Source of the DNA: UMGS75 sp051872775
GTDB taxonomy: Bacteria > Bacillota_I > Bacilli_A > ML615J-28 > CAG-313
Assembly: GCA_051872775.1 (NCBI GenBank)
Contig: JBJEEE010000020.1
Span: 1 to 17,094 of the forward strand
Reading direction: 5' to 3'
DNA: 17,094 bases
Shown: piece by piece, positions 1 to 7,309 of the stretch
Numbering within the stretch: the first letter of the stretch is position 1
Layout: each line of letters opens with the position of its first letter
The notes under the pieces: generated by a model
What the model saw: only the letters and a program-made list of their open reading frames with translations
The model's database searches: none
What the model was told of the DNA's origin: nothing
Position numbers and translations under genes: made by a program

Positions 1-4
1 AAAT

Positions 5-30
5 AGTGAATAATTTTATTTTTATTCACT
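5..30 (-). terminator. Probable terminator hairpin after tuf
   Basis: A perfect 9-bp inverted repeat (AGTGAATAA at 5-13, TTATTCACT at 22-30) with an 8-nt A/T loop lies about 65 nt past the EF-Tu stop codon. It is positioned to end the str operon transcript. The stem is A/T-rich, and only four bases (ATTT on the transcript side) are visible after it before the window ends, so the U-tract cannot be judged. Confidence 0.5.
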
Positions 31-95
31 GTCTACTTTAGAGACATCATATCAATTTTATGTATCCTTTAAACTTTATAATTCAATAATATAAA

Positions 96-1280
96 TTAGT
101 TATCTAGTTGTGAAACTGAACCAGCACCAACTGTACGTCCACCTTCACGAATAGAGAACTTAGTACCTTTTTCAACAGCGATTGGGTGAATTAAAGATAC
201 ATGCATTTGTGTATTATCGCCAGGCATAACCATTTCTGTACCTTCTGGTAATGTAATAACACCAGTAACGTCAGTAGTACGGAAATAGAATTGAGGACGA
301 TAGTTAGAGAAGAATGCAGTATGACGGCCTCCTTCTTCTTTTGTTAATACATAAACTTCAGCGTCAAATTCTGAATGAGGAGTAACTGATTTTGGTTTTG
401 CAAGAACTTGTCCACGAACGATTTCGTCACGGTTGATACCACGAAGTAATGTACCAATGTTGTCACCTGCTTCAGCGAAGTCAAGTAATTTACGGAACAT
501 TTCAACACCTGTAACAACACAAGAACGAGTTTCTTTAATACCAACGATTTCAACAGTATCGCCAACTTTAACTGTACCACGTTCAACACGGCCAGTAGCA
601 ACTGTTCCACGACCAGTAATTGAGAATACGTCTTCAACAGGCATTAAGAATGGTTTATCTGTTTCACGAACTGGATCAGGGATGTATTCATCAACAACGT
701 TCATTAATTCCATAATAGCTTCTTGAGCTTTAGGATCGCCTTCAAGAGCTTTTAATGCAGAACCACGAATGATTGGAGTATCATCACCAGGGAAACCATA
801 TTCATTTAATAATTCACGAACTTCCATTTCAACAAGTTCAAGTAATTCTTCATCTTCAACCATATCGCATTTATTTAAGAATACGATTAGTTTAGGAACA
901 CCTACTTGACGGCTTAATAAGATGTGTTCACGAGTTTGAGCCATAGGGCCATCTGTTGCAGCGATAACTAGAATAGCGCCATCCATTTGAGCAGCACCAG
1001 TGATCATGTTTTTAACATAGTCGGCATGTCCTGGGCAGTCAACGTGTGCATAGTGACGTTTTTCAGTTTCATATTCAACGTGGCATGTGTTAATCGTTAT
1101 ACCACGAGCTTTTTCTTCTGGAGCACCATCGATTTGGTCATAATCCATTTTTTTAGATAATCCTTTTTCTGCTAGTACATAAGTGATTGCAGAAGTAAGA
1201 GTTGTTTTTCCATGGTCAACATGTCCGATTGTACCAATGTTAACATGGGGTTTAGTACGTACAAATTTTTCCTTTGCCAT
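96..1280 (-). CDS. tuf: Elongation factor Tu
   Basis: EF-Tu is the GTPase that delivers aminoacyl-tRNA to the ribosomal A site in the cytoplasm. The 394-residue product has the usual bacterial length. All GTPase motifs are present: GHVDHGKT at residues 19-26, the RGITI switch I region near 59-63, DCPGH at 81-85 and NKCD at 136-139. The beta-barrel domains 2 and 3 follow and run to the C-terminus (GAGSVSQLDN). The start is supported by a purine-rich SD (AAAGGAAA) about 7-10 nt upstream. It is the last gene of rpsL-rpsG-fusA-tuf and is separated from fusA by 79 nt, longer than the other gaps, which allows an extra promoter. Residue 66 is Cys in INTCHVEYE where most homologues have Ala; no consequence can be inferred. 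Identification is certain. Confidence 0.99.
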   Translation of the reverse strand: MAKEKFVRTKPHVNIGTIGHVDHGKTTLTSAITYVLAEKGLSKKMDYDQIDGAPEEKARGITINTCHVEYETEKRHYAHVDCPGHADYVKNMITGAAQMDGAILVIAATDGPMAQTREHILLSRQVGVPKLIVFLNKCDMVEDEELLELVEMEVRELLNEYGFPGDDTPIIRGSALKALEGDPKAQEAIMELMNVVDEYIPDPVRETDKPFLMPVEDVFSITGRGTVATGRVERGTVKVGDTVEIVGIKETRSCVVTGVEMFRKLLDFAEAGDNIGTLLRGINRDEIVRGQVLAKPKSVTPHSEFDAEVYVLTKEEGGRHTAFFSNYRPQFYFRTTDVTGVITLPEGTEMVMPGDNTQMHVSLIHPIAVEKGTKFSIREGGRTVGAGSVSQLDN

Positions 1281-1315
1281 AATTGTTTTCCTTTCCTTTT
1301 TTCAATTTCATAATC

Positions 1316-1344
1316 ATTTTATAATACTTTTGTTTTTTTTGCAA
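1316..1344 (-). promoter_or_regulatory. Possible internal promoter for tuf
   Basis: In the fusA-tuf gap the minus strand carries TTGCAA (1344-1339), a 17-nt spacer, then TAAAAT (1321-1316). The tract is A-rich, so chance matches are likely. A separate tuf promoter would fit the well-known need for EF-Tu in excess over other str products. Confidence 0.35.
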
Positions 1345-1359
1345 GTAAAATGTGAAGTT

Positions 1360-3429
1360 TTATGCACGTTTCTTAATGATCTCTTCGATTACAGTTTTTG
1401 GACATTCTTCGTAGTGATCAAATTGCATCGTGTAATTACCTCTACCTTGCGTATTAGAACGTAATGCAGTTGCATAACCAAACATTTGTGCAAGTGGAAC
1501 AAACGCTCTAACTGATTGAGTTTTACCACGTGCTTCTTGTCCTTCGATTCTTCCACGTCTAGTACTTAAATCACCGATTACAGTACCAACATATTCATCT
1601 GGGACAATTGCTTCAACAAGCATAATTGGTTCAAGAATTGTAGGTTGACATACTTTTGCTGTTTCTTTAAAAGCAAGTCCACCAGCAACTTCGAAGGCAA
1701 TTTGGCTTGAGTCGACTTCATGGTATGAGCCGAATACAAGAGTAGCTTTGATATCAATGGTAGGATATCCAGCTAAGTTACCATTGGCAAGAGCTCCTTC
1801 AATACCTTTTTGAATTGATGGAATATATTCTTTAGGGACACATCCGCCAACAGTCTTATCAACAAATTCGAATCCTTTACCAGGATTTGGTTCAAATTCA
1901 ACTACGCAATCACCGTATTGTCCACGGCCACCTGATTGACGTACGAATTTACCTTGAACTTTGCCTGCTTTTTTGATTGTTTCACGATATGAAACTTGAG
2001 GTTGACCTACATTACATTCAACTTTGAACTCACGTCTCATACGGTCTACAATAATATCAAGGTGAAGTTCACCCATACCAGCAATAATTGTTTGACCGGT
2101 ATCATGATCTGTATAAGTTTTAAAAGTAGGATCTTCTTCTGCTAATTTTTGAAGAGCAACACCCATTTTATCTTGGTCGCCTTTTGTTTTTGGTTCAATA
2201 GCAACATGGATAACTGGTTCAGGGAAAACCATTGATTCTAGTATTACTTCTTCTTTTTCATCACACATTGTATCTCCTGTTGTTGTGTCTTTTAGACCAA
2301 CTGCAGCAGCGATATCTCCTGAATATACTTCTTTAATTTCGGTACGATTATTAGCATGCATTAAAAGAATACGACCGATTCTTTCTTTCTTGCCTTTGGT
2401 TGAATTATAAATATAAGATCCAGCTTCTAATTTACCACGATAAACTCTAAAGAAAGTAAGCTTACCAACATATGGGTCAGTCATAACTTTAAAAGCTAAA
2501 GCAGCAAATGGGCCTTCATCAGTTGAATCAACAATAATTTCATTTCCTTCCATATCGTGACCTTTGATTGCGGCAACATCAGTAGGTGCAGGTAAATAAT
2601 CAATAACTGCATCTAATACTTTCTTAACACCTTTGTTTTTGAAAGCAGTTCCACAAAGTACAGGGAAGAATTGAACTGATAAAGTAGCTGTACGAATAGC
2701 TTTCTTTAACATTTCTGGAGTAATTTCTTCTCCTTCAAGATATGCCATCATCAAATCTTCATCAAAATCTGCAACAGCATTAATTAATTCATCACGATAA
2801 AGTTCTGCTTCATCTTTCATTTCTGCTGGAATATCAATTTCTTGTCCAGCTTCATCAACATGATTCTCTTCATAAAGGAATGCTTTCATTGTAACAAGGT
2901 CGATAATACCTCTAAAATTACTTTCTGCACCGATTGGAAGTTGAATAGCATGAGCATTAGCACCTAAACGATGTCCTAATGATTCGCAGCTGTACTTGAA
3001 ATCTGCACCTGTTTTATCCATCTTGTTAACAAAAACTAAACGAGGAACCATATAGTCAGTAGCTTGACGCCATACTGTCTCTGTTTGTGGTTCAACGCCC
3101 GCTTGCGCATCTAAAACAGTTACCGCTCCATCGAGAACCCTTAATGATCTACTTACTTCAACGGTAAAGTCTACGTGTCCTGGGGTATCGATAATATTTA
3201 TACGGTGACCATGCCAATAAGCAGTCGTTGCCGCTGATGTAATTGTTATTCCTCTTTCTTGTTCCTGTTCCATCCAGTCCATAGTTGCAGCACCATCATG
3301 TGTTTCACCTATTTTGTGGATTTTGCCTGTATGATATAATACTCTTTCCGTGAATGTTGTTTTACCAGCATCAATGTGAGCCATGATTCCGATATTACGG
3401 GTATTTTGTAATGATATTTCGCGAGCCAT
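1360..3429 (-). CDS. fusA: Elongation factor G
   Basis: EF-G is the GTPase that drives tRNA-mRNA translocation and, with RRF, ribosome recycling. The 689-residue protein has the full five-domain length. Motifs seen: AHIDAGKTT (P-loop) near residues 17-25, RGITITSAA (switch I) near 59-67, DTPGHVDF near 81-88 and NKMDKTGAD near 135-143. The C-terminal half contains the domain IV/V stretches around GGRGQYGD and the late RRGRIEGQ segment. An SD-like AAGGAAAAG lies just before the ATG. It follows rpsG by 21 nt and precedes tuf, the standard str order. Nothing points to truncation or to a tetracycline-resistance paralogue; the adjacency to rpsG argues for the housekeeping copy. Confidence 0.99.
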   Translation of the reverse strand: MAREISLQNTRNIGIMAHIDAGKTTFTERVLYHTGKIHKIGETHDGAATMDWMEQEQERGITITSAATTAYWHGHRINIIDTPGHVDFTVEVSRSLRVLDGAVTVLDAQAGVEPQTETVWRQATDYMVPRLVFVNKMDKTGADFKYSCESLGHRLGANAHAIQLPIGAESNFRGIIDLVTMKAFLYEENHVDEAGQEIDIPAEMKDEAELYRDELINAVADFDEDLMMAYLEGEEITPEMLKKAIRTATLSVQFFPVLCGTAFKNKGVKKVLDAVIDYLPAPTDVAAIKGHDMEGNEIIVDSTDEGPFAALAFKVMTDPYVGKLTFFRVYRGKLEAGSYIYNSTKGKKERIGRILLMHANNRTEIKEVYSGDIAAAVGLKDTTTGDTMCDEKEEVILESMVFPEPVIHVAIEPKTKGDQDKMGVALQKLAEEDPTFKTYTDHDTGQTIIAGMGELHLDIIVDRMRREFKVECNVGQPQVSYRETIKKAGKVQGKFVRQSGGRGQYGDCVVEFEPNPGKGFEFVDKTVGGCVPKEYIPSIQKGIEGALANGNLAGYPTIDIKATLVFGSYHEVDSSQIAFEVAGGLAFKETAKVCQPTILEPIMLVEAIVPDEYVGTVIGDLSTRRGRIEGQEARGKTQSVRAFVPLAQMFGYATALRSNTQGRGNYTMQFDHYEECPKTVIEEIIKKRA

Positions 3430-3450
3430 AATTCTTTTCCTTTTCTTAAA

Positions 3451-3921
3451 TTACCATTGGTAATGAGCAAATGCTTTGTTAGCTTCAGCCATACGATGAG
3501 TATCTTCACGTTTCTTAACTGATGCACCAACACCATTTGCAGCATCTATTATTTCTTTTGCTAAACGTTCTTCCATAGTTTTTTCATTACGAAGACGTGC
3601 ATAATTAGTTAACCATCTTAAGCCTAGAGTGTATCTTCTTTCTTCTCTAACTTCAACTGGTACTTGATAGTTAGCTCCACCAACACGGCGAGAACGAACC
3701 TCTAATTGTGGCATAATATTATTAAGTGCTTCTTGATATACTTCTAGTGGATCACGACCAGTTGTTTTAGCAACTCTTTCAAATGCACCATAAATAATTT
3801 CTTGAGCAACACCTTTTTTACCATCCAACATAACGCTATTAACTAGTCTTGTTACTAATACTGAATTATAAATTGGATCTGGTAATACTTTACGTTTTGG
3901 AACCTGTCCTTTACGAGGCAT
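3451..3921 (-). CDS. rpsG: 30S ribosomal protein S7
   Basis: S7 nucleates assembly of the 30S head by binding the 3' domain of 16S rRNA and lies at the E-site mRNA exit. The 156-residue product begins MPRKGQVPKRKVLPDP and contains the signature NSVMLDGKKGVAQEI segment, the RVGGANYQVPVEVR beta-hairpin region and the basic C-terminus ending AFAHYQW, all typical for Bacillota. The start is fixed by a strong AGGAGG about 8 nt upstream. It lies 42 nt after rpsL and 21 nt before fusA. S7 is the autoregulator of the str operon in E. coli; whether it is so here cannot be seen. Confidence 0.99.
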   Translation of the reverse strand: MPRKGQVPKRKVLPDPIYNSVLVTRLVNSVMLDGKKGVAQEIIYGAFERVAKTTGRDPLEVYQEALNNIMPQLEVRSRRVGGANYQVPVEVREERRYTLGLRWLTNYARLRNEKTMEERLAKEIIDAANGVGASVKKREDTHRMAEANKAFAHYQW

Positions 3922-3963
3922 GATATTTCCTCCTTTCCTATACTATAAATTTAAATACATACC

Positions 3964-4380
3964 TTATTTAGTTTTAGGGCGTTTTGCGCCATATTTAGAA
4001 CGAGCTTGTTTACGGTTTTCAACACCAGTAGTATCCATTGTACCTCTAATGATGTGATAACGTACACCTGGTAAGTCTTTAATACGACCACCACGAATTA
4101 ATACAACGCTATGTTCTTGAAGTTTATGTCCAACACCTGGGATATATGCAGTTACTTCGATACCATTACTTAAACGAACACGGGCCATCTTACGAATAGC
4201 AGAGTTTGGTTTCTTTGGTGTCATTGTAGTAACACGTGTGCATACACCTTTCTTTTGTGGGCTACTTACTTTTGTTTCAACTTTCTTTAAACTATTGTAG
4301 CCAATACCAAGATGAGGTGATTTTGACTTTCTTACTTTGTCAGCACGAGCAGTACGAACTAATTGATTAATTGTAGGCAT
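3964..4380 (-). CDS. rpsL: 30S ribosomal protein S12
   Basis: S12 shapes the decoding centre and is the classic site of streptomycin-resistance changes. The product from MPTINQLVR is 138 residues, matching the longer Gram-positive form, including its internal insertion before KKGVCTRV. The reading frame stays open for 40 more codons upstream, but that segment crosses the promoter -10 and leader and has no homologue-like sequence. The ATG at 4380 has an AAGGAGA SD and starts the family consensus, so it is chosen. The lysines in TPKKPNS and GGRIKDLPG are the normal drug-sensitive residues. Two departures from the usual sequence are RKMARVRL (Met for the common Tyr) and GHKLQEHS (Lys for the near-universal Asn). 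First gene of the str operon. Confidence 0.98.
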   Translation of the reverse strand: MPTINQLVRTARADKVRKSKSPHLGIGYNSLKKVETKVSSPQKKGVCTRVTTMTPKKPNSAIRKMARVRLSNGIEVTAYIPGVGHKLQEHSVVLIRGGRIKDLPGVRYHIIRGTMDTTGVENRKQARSKYGAKRPKTK

Positions 4381-4483
4381 AGTAGTTCTCCTTTCCTTGT
4401 TAAATTGCCTCATGCAATACCACACTTCCGGGTGGTTCAAATTTGCATAAATTATAGTCTTGACAATTGCCAAAACTAATACC
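4381..4483 (-). promoter_or_regulatory. Leader of the str operon mRNA
   Basis: About 100 nt separate the predicted transcription start from the rpsL ATG. The transcript contains a small stem (ACCAC/GTGGT around an 8-nt loop, roughly 4421-4438), a local GGCAATTGTC inverted segment near 4462-4471, and an AAGGAGA SD next to the ATG. Long structured leaders are common in ribosomal-protein operons. I do not recognise a named leader motif here. Confidence 0.4.
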
Positions 4484-4489
4484 TTGTAT

Positions 4490-4518
4490 ATTATACTCAT
4501 TTAGGTCAATTTTGTCAA
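4490..4518 (-). promoter_or_regulatory. Consensus sigma-A promoter of the str operon
   Basis: On the minus strand TTGACA (4518-4513), a 17-nt spacer and TATAAT (4495-4490) match the housekeeping consensus at all twelve positions. Transcription should start near 4483 and read through rpsL-rpsG-fusA-tuf. This is the best promoter in the window, as expected for a highly expressed translation operon. Confidence 0.9.
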
Positions 4519-4680
4519 AGTAAATGCTCGCTATTTTTCTATGCATTATTTATTATATACTAAAATACTATGTATATACCAAAAAGTGAAGAAACAATCT
4601 TAGTTAAAAGATGACCCCTTATATTTTTCTCATCCAATATGTTGCCAATGCTTTAATCGATATTCACTACATTATAATAA
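4519..4680. other. Non-coding A/T-rich spacer
   Basis: No convincing coding frame or RNA gene is visible. There is a 7-bp inverted repeat TATATAC/GTATATA (4554-4560 and 4572-4578). A weak second upstream promoter for the str operon is possible on the minus strand (TTGGTA 4582-4577, then TATATA/TATAAT around 4552-4559), but the spacing or the match is imperfect either way. Confidence 0.4.
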
Positions 4681-4710
4681 AAAACAAGAGTATCTCAACA
4701 CTCTTGTTTT
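4681..4710 (-). terminator. Terminator of the gmk-rpoZ-carboxypeptidase operon
   Basis: A perfect 11-bp inverted repeat (AAAACAAGAGT at 4681-4691, ACTCTTGTTTT at 4700-4710) has an 8-nt loop. On the minus strand it is followed by a T-rich run (GTTTTTTATTA), a classic intrinsic terminator about 120 nt after the carboxypeptidase stop. The plus side also has TTTTATTT, so it could stop transcription both ways. Confidence 0.85.
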
Positions 4711-4713
4711 ATT

Positions 4714-4780
4714 TGACCACATCATTTTTTGTATTATCATCAAAGGGAAAGAAGAAAGAGAAAACAAATTGATGTGGCCA
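4714..4780. repeat. Long imperfect inverted repeat
   Basis: TGACCACATCA (4714-4724) and TGATGTGGCCA (4770-4780) are complementary at 10 of 11 positions. The one mismatch becomes a G-U pair on the minus-strand transcript, which would favour an RNA made from that strand. The 45-nt loop is purine-rich on the plus strand (GGGAAAGAAGAAAGAG). It sits between the carboxypeptidase stop and the terminator. Function unknown. Confidence 0.5.
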
Positions 4781-4828
4781 TAATTATTTTATACTATTTT
4801 TTTAGTTTTATACATATATTTAACGATA

Positions 4829-6337
4829 CTATATATTGTAAATTTTTTTGTATTTATTTTTTAAATAATCTACATAATAAGCTGGATTAAACTCTTCATT
4901 AGTTGCAAAAAGAAGTATTTCTTTTGGTGTTTTAGTTTGACCAAATCTATGTACTTTTTCTTTTAACCATTCGTTAATTTTGGTTAAATCTTCATTTTCT
5001 AGGATTTGTTCTATGCTTAAATCTTTTTGCATAGCGTTATAGAATTGAGCTGCATAAGCACTACCAAGTGCATATGTTGGGAAATAACCAATAGATCCAC
5101 CTGCCCAATGAATGTCTTGTAATACACCTTGTGTATCACTTGGAACATCGATACCTAGATATTCTTTGTACATTTGATTCCACTTTGTAGGTAAGTCTTT
5201 TACTTCAATTGATCCATCAATCAACCCTTTTTCAAGTTCATATCTTATCATTATGTGGATAGAATAAGTAAGTTCATCTGCTTCCGTTCTAATTAGGGAG
5301 TTTTCCACTTTATTGATGTATAAATAGAAATCATCAAGGGTAGTATCTTTTAATTGTTTCTTGAAAGTTGATTGTAACTTAGGATAATGTTTCTTCCAAA
5401 AGGCATAATTACGACCAATTATATTTTCATAAAATCGAGATTGTGATTCATGTACTGCCATTGAAGTTCCACCACCAACTAAAGTATCATCTAATTCTTC
5501 ATCACATTGCATTTCATAAAGAGCATGACCTGTCTCATGAATAGTAGAAAAAATACTGGAAGTTGGGGCATTTTCATAATAATGGTTAGTAATTCTAACA
5601 TCTGTCGTACCGAAACCCGATGTAAATGGATGCTCACTTTCTTTCATAAAACCATTAAAAAAATTAAACTTCATTTCATGCATTAGATAGTTACAAAATT
5701 TCTTTTGGAGATTTACATTATATTTATGTTTTAAAAATGATTCGTTGCGAGATAATTTCATACTTGTTATTTTCTTTACAAGTGGAACAATTTCTTGTTT
5801 TAATAATGAGAAGAACTTATCATAAAATGAAGTACTACTTCCTTCTTCATATTCATCTAACAAAACATCATATCCTTTTAAAGTTTCTGTTTCTAAATAT
5901 TTGGTGTATTTTCGATTGAAAGATACAATCTCTTCAAGATATGGTCTAAATAACTCAAAATTATTTTCCTGTTTCGCTTCAGCCCATATAGCAGGAGTTT
6001 TGGAAAGTAACATTTCATAGTTTATTAGTTCTGTAGCAGGAATTAGTTCTTTTTTCTTTATGTTCTTATAAAGATTAGTTATTTCTTTATTCATTACACT
6101 TGTTAATCTATCTCTTTGATTATATAGTGCATTTACAATTTGTTTTGTTTGTTCATTCATTAATATGTCATAAGACATTTCGGATATTACGCCTATTTGT
6201 TTAGCACGCAAATCAAAGCACCCGATGGGTGCTTCTGTTTCTGAATCCCAACTTACAATGTAATTAATAAAATCTAGTGCACGTAACTTTTTTTGAATAT
6301 TTTGATATTGATTAATTAATTCTTGTAAATCTGGCAT
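4829..6337 (-). CDS. M32 family carboxypeptidase (carboxypeptidase Taq type)
   Basis: This is a cytoplasmic zinc metallocarboxypeptidase that trims residues from peptide C-termini, probably for peptide recycling. The 502-residue product matches the usual length of about 500. Visible family marks are the metal motif HETGH at residues 267-271, the third zinc ligand Glu297 in HESQSRFYEN, the DVRITNHYYEN segment shortly before HETGH, and the late GYFPTYALGSAYAAQ motif. There is no signal peptide; the mostly helical N-terminal third is typical. The start ATG lies 5 nt beyond the rpoZ stop and has only a weak GAG-type SD, so translation may depend on coupling to rpoZ. It ends the gmk-rpoZ operon. 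Its place directly after rpoZ is not the Bacillus arrangement, where coaBC and priA follow. Confidence 0.95.
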   Translation of the reverse strand: MPDLQELINQYQNIQKKLRALDFINYIVSWDSETEAPIGCFDLRAKQIGVISEMSYDILMNEQTKQIVNALYNQRDRLTSVMNKEITNLYKNIKKKELIPATELINYEMLLSKTPAIWAEAKQENNFELFRPYLEEIVSFNRKYTKYLETETLKGYDVLLDEYEEGSSTSFYDKFFSLLKQEIVPLVKKITSMKLSRNESFLKHKYNVNLQKKFCNYLMHEMKFNFFNGFMKESEHPFTSGFGTTDVRITNHYYENAPTSSIFSTIHETGHALYEMQCDEELDDTLVGGGTSMAVHESQSRFYENIIGRNYAFWKKHYPKLQSTFKKQLKDTTLDDFYLYINKVENSLIRTEADELTYSIHIMIRYELEKGLIDGSIEVKDLPTKWNQMYKEYLGIDVPSDTQGVLQDIHWAGGSIGYFPTYALGSAYAAQFYNAMQKDLSIEQILENEDLTKINEWLKEKVHRFGQTKTPKEILLFATNEEFNPAYYVDYLKNKYKKIYNI

Positions 6338-6342
6338 ATGTT

Positions 6343-6558
6343 TTACTCGATTTCAATTTTATCTTCTACAATTTCCTCAAGAGCAATTCCAATACTCTTG
6401 ACATTTTTAGTGTTAGGTAAATAGCATTTACCGGTTTGATCGATTTCATGAGCTCGTTTTGCAACTGCAATAACAAGTTTATATTTTGATGATGATTTAT
6501 GAGTTAATTGATCAATTGATGGATATCTCATTCCTTCGTTTTCTTTTGTTTGAATCAT
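6343..6558 (-). CDS. rpoZ: RNA polymerase omega subunit
   Basis: Omega is the small subunit that helps beta-prime fold and join RNA polymerase. The 71-residue product contains the omega core MRYPSIDQL, then SSKYKLVIAVAKRAHEI, then a GIALEEI segment, in the order expected. I keep the first ATG because a clear GGAGGG SD (6570-6575) sits 11 nt upstream, inside the end of gmk; a start at the internal Met10 (MRYPSIDQL) would leave the core intact and cannot be excluded. The gap to gmk is one nucleotide, so the genes are cotranscribed and probably coupled. Gmk-RpoZ adjacency is widely conserved in Bacillota. Confidence 0.95.
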   Translation of the reverse strand: MIQTKENEGMRYPSIDQLTHKSSSKYKLVIAVAKRAHEIDQTGKCYLPNTKNVKSIGIALEEIVEDKIEIE

Positions 6559-6559
6559 A

Positions 6560-7183
6560 CTAATTACTTCCCTCCATTAATTTATAATATTCTTCTAAGC
6601 TTCGTTCACATTTTGCATGTTCAGCTCTTATGATTGCCATGATTCGGTCTGCCGCATTGTCAACGTCATCATTTATTACGATATAATCATAGGCAGGAGC
6701 TTGGTCAATTTCACGTCTTGCTTTTTGAAGACGTTCTTTTATTATTTCATCATTTTCTGTACCACGATGTTTTAATCGTTCTTCTAAGGCTCCATATGAT
6801 GGTGGCGCAATAAAGATAAATACCGCATCAGGTTTTTTGGCTTTTACTTGCATTGCTCCTTGAACTTCAATTTCAAGTACAACTTCATTACCTTTATTAA
6901 GTTGTTCTAGTACTTTATCATATGGTGTGCCATAATAGTTCCCAACAAACTGAGCATATTCTAGTAGATTACCTTTTTCTATTTCTTCTTCAAACTTTTC
7001 TTTTGAAACAAAATAGTAATCAACACCATCGATTTCACCATTGCGTGGTTTTCTTGTTGTCATAGAGATTGAATAAACTAAGTCATGTCCGCTTCTACTA
7101 AATAACGCTTTACGGACCGTTCCTTTACCAACTCCAGATGGACCAGAAATAACAACTAATAATCCTTTTTTATCTAATTTCAT
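6560..7183 (-). CDS. gmk: Guanylate kinase
   Basis: Gmk phosphorylates GMP (and dGMP) to GDP with ATP, an essential step in guanine nucleotide supply. The product has 207 residues, the usual length. The P-loop GPSGVGKGT lies at residues 14-22. The GMP-binding region reads SISMTTRKPRNGE followed by DYYFV, and the lid contains ERLKHRGTE and RLQKARREI. The start is preceded by an AGAGGTC SD. It is the first gene of a gmk-rpoZ-carboxypeptidase operon and diverges from rqcH, preserving the rqcH-gmk neighbourhood known from Bacillus although the intervening genes are missing. Confidence 0.98.
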   Translation of the reverse strand: MKLDKKGLLVVISGPSGVGKGTVRKALFSRSGHDLVYSISMTTRKPRNGEIDGVDYYFVSKEKFEEEIEKGNLLEYAQFVGNYYGTPYDKVLEQLNKGNEVVLEIEVQGAMQVKAKKPDAVFIFIAPPSYGALEERLKHRGTENDEIIKERLQKARREIDQAPAYDYIVINDDVDNAADRIMAIIRAEHAKCERSLEEYYKLMEGSN

Positions 7184-7212
7184 AATGACCTCTTACATGC
7201 ATACTTTTATCT

Positions 7213-7241
7213 ATTTTATCACTTTTTTTGATTGTTAGCAA
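7213..7241 (-). promoter_or_regulatory. Promoter of the gmk operon
   Basis: TTGCTA (7241-7236), a 17-nt spacer and TAAAAT (7218-7213) lie on the minus strand, with TG one base before the -10 (extended -10). The predicted start is about 7206, giving a leader of some 20-25 nt. Confidence 0.7.
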
Positions 7242-7281
7242 CTTTTTTATTCTATTTTATTTAATTTTGTTAAGATTGTTG

Positions 7282-7287
7282 TATAAT
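7282..7287 (+). promoter_or_regulatory. -10 element of the rqcH promoter
   Basis: A perfect TATAAT lies 22 nt before the rqcH ATG. No good -35 is present at 16-18 nt (the bases there are A/T-rich). A start near 7294 would give a very short leader of about 15 nt, just enough to hold the GGAGGTG SD at 7298-7304. Confidence 0.55.
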
Positions 7288-7309
7288 ATGGGTAAACGGA
7301 GGTGATAAA

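Noticed and set aside
433..726. Open frame opposite tuf on the plus strand, and similar frames opposite or inside fusA, fakA and the carboxypeptidase
   Set aside because: They lack SDs and recognisable protein sequence, and lie wholly within strongly conserved genes in other frames or strands.
4381..4500. 40-codon N-terminal extension of S12
   Set aside because: It spans the -10 element and the leader, has no family resemblance, and the ATG at 4380 has its own SD and the standard MPTINQL start.
4640..4680. Plus-strand TATAAT-like sequence near 4670 as promoter of a small RNA
   Set aside because: It would be followed at once by the terminator at 4681-4710 and has no -35; it is likely chance in A/T-rich DNA.
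4757..4798. Short ATG frame of about 13 codons on the minus strand in the long inverted repeat
   Set aside because: No SD and no resemblance to any peptide I know; it ends quickly and is probably chance.
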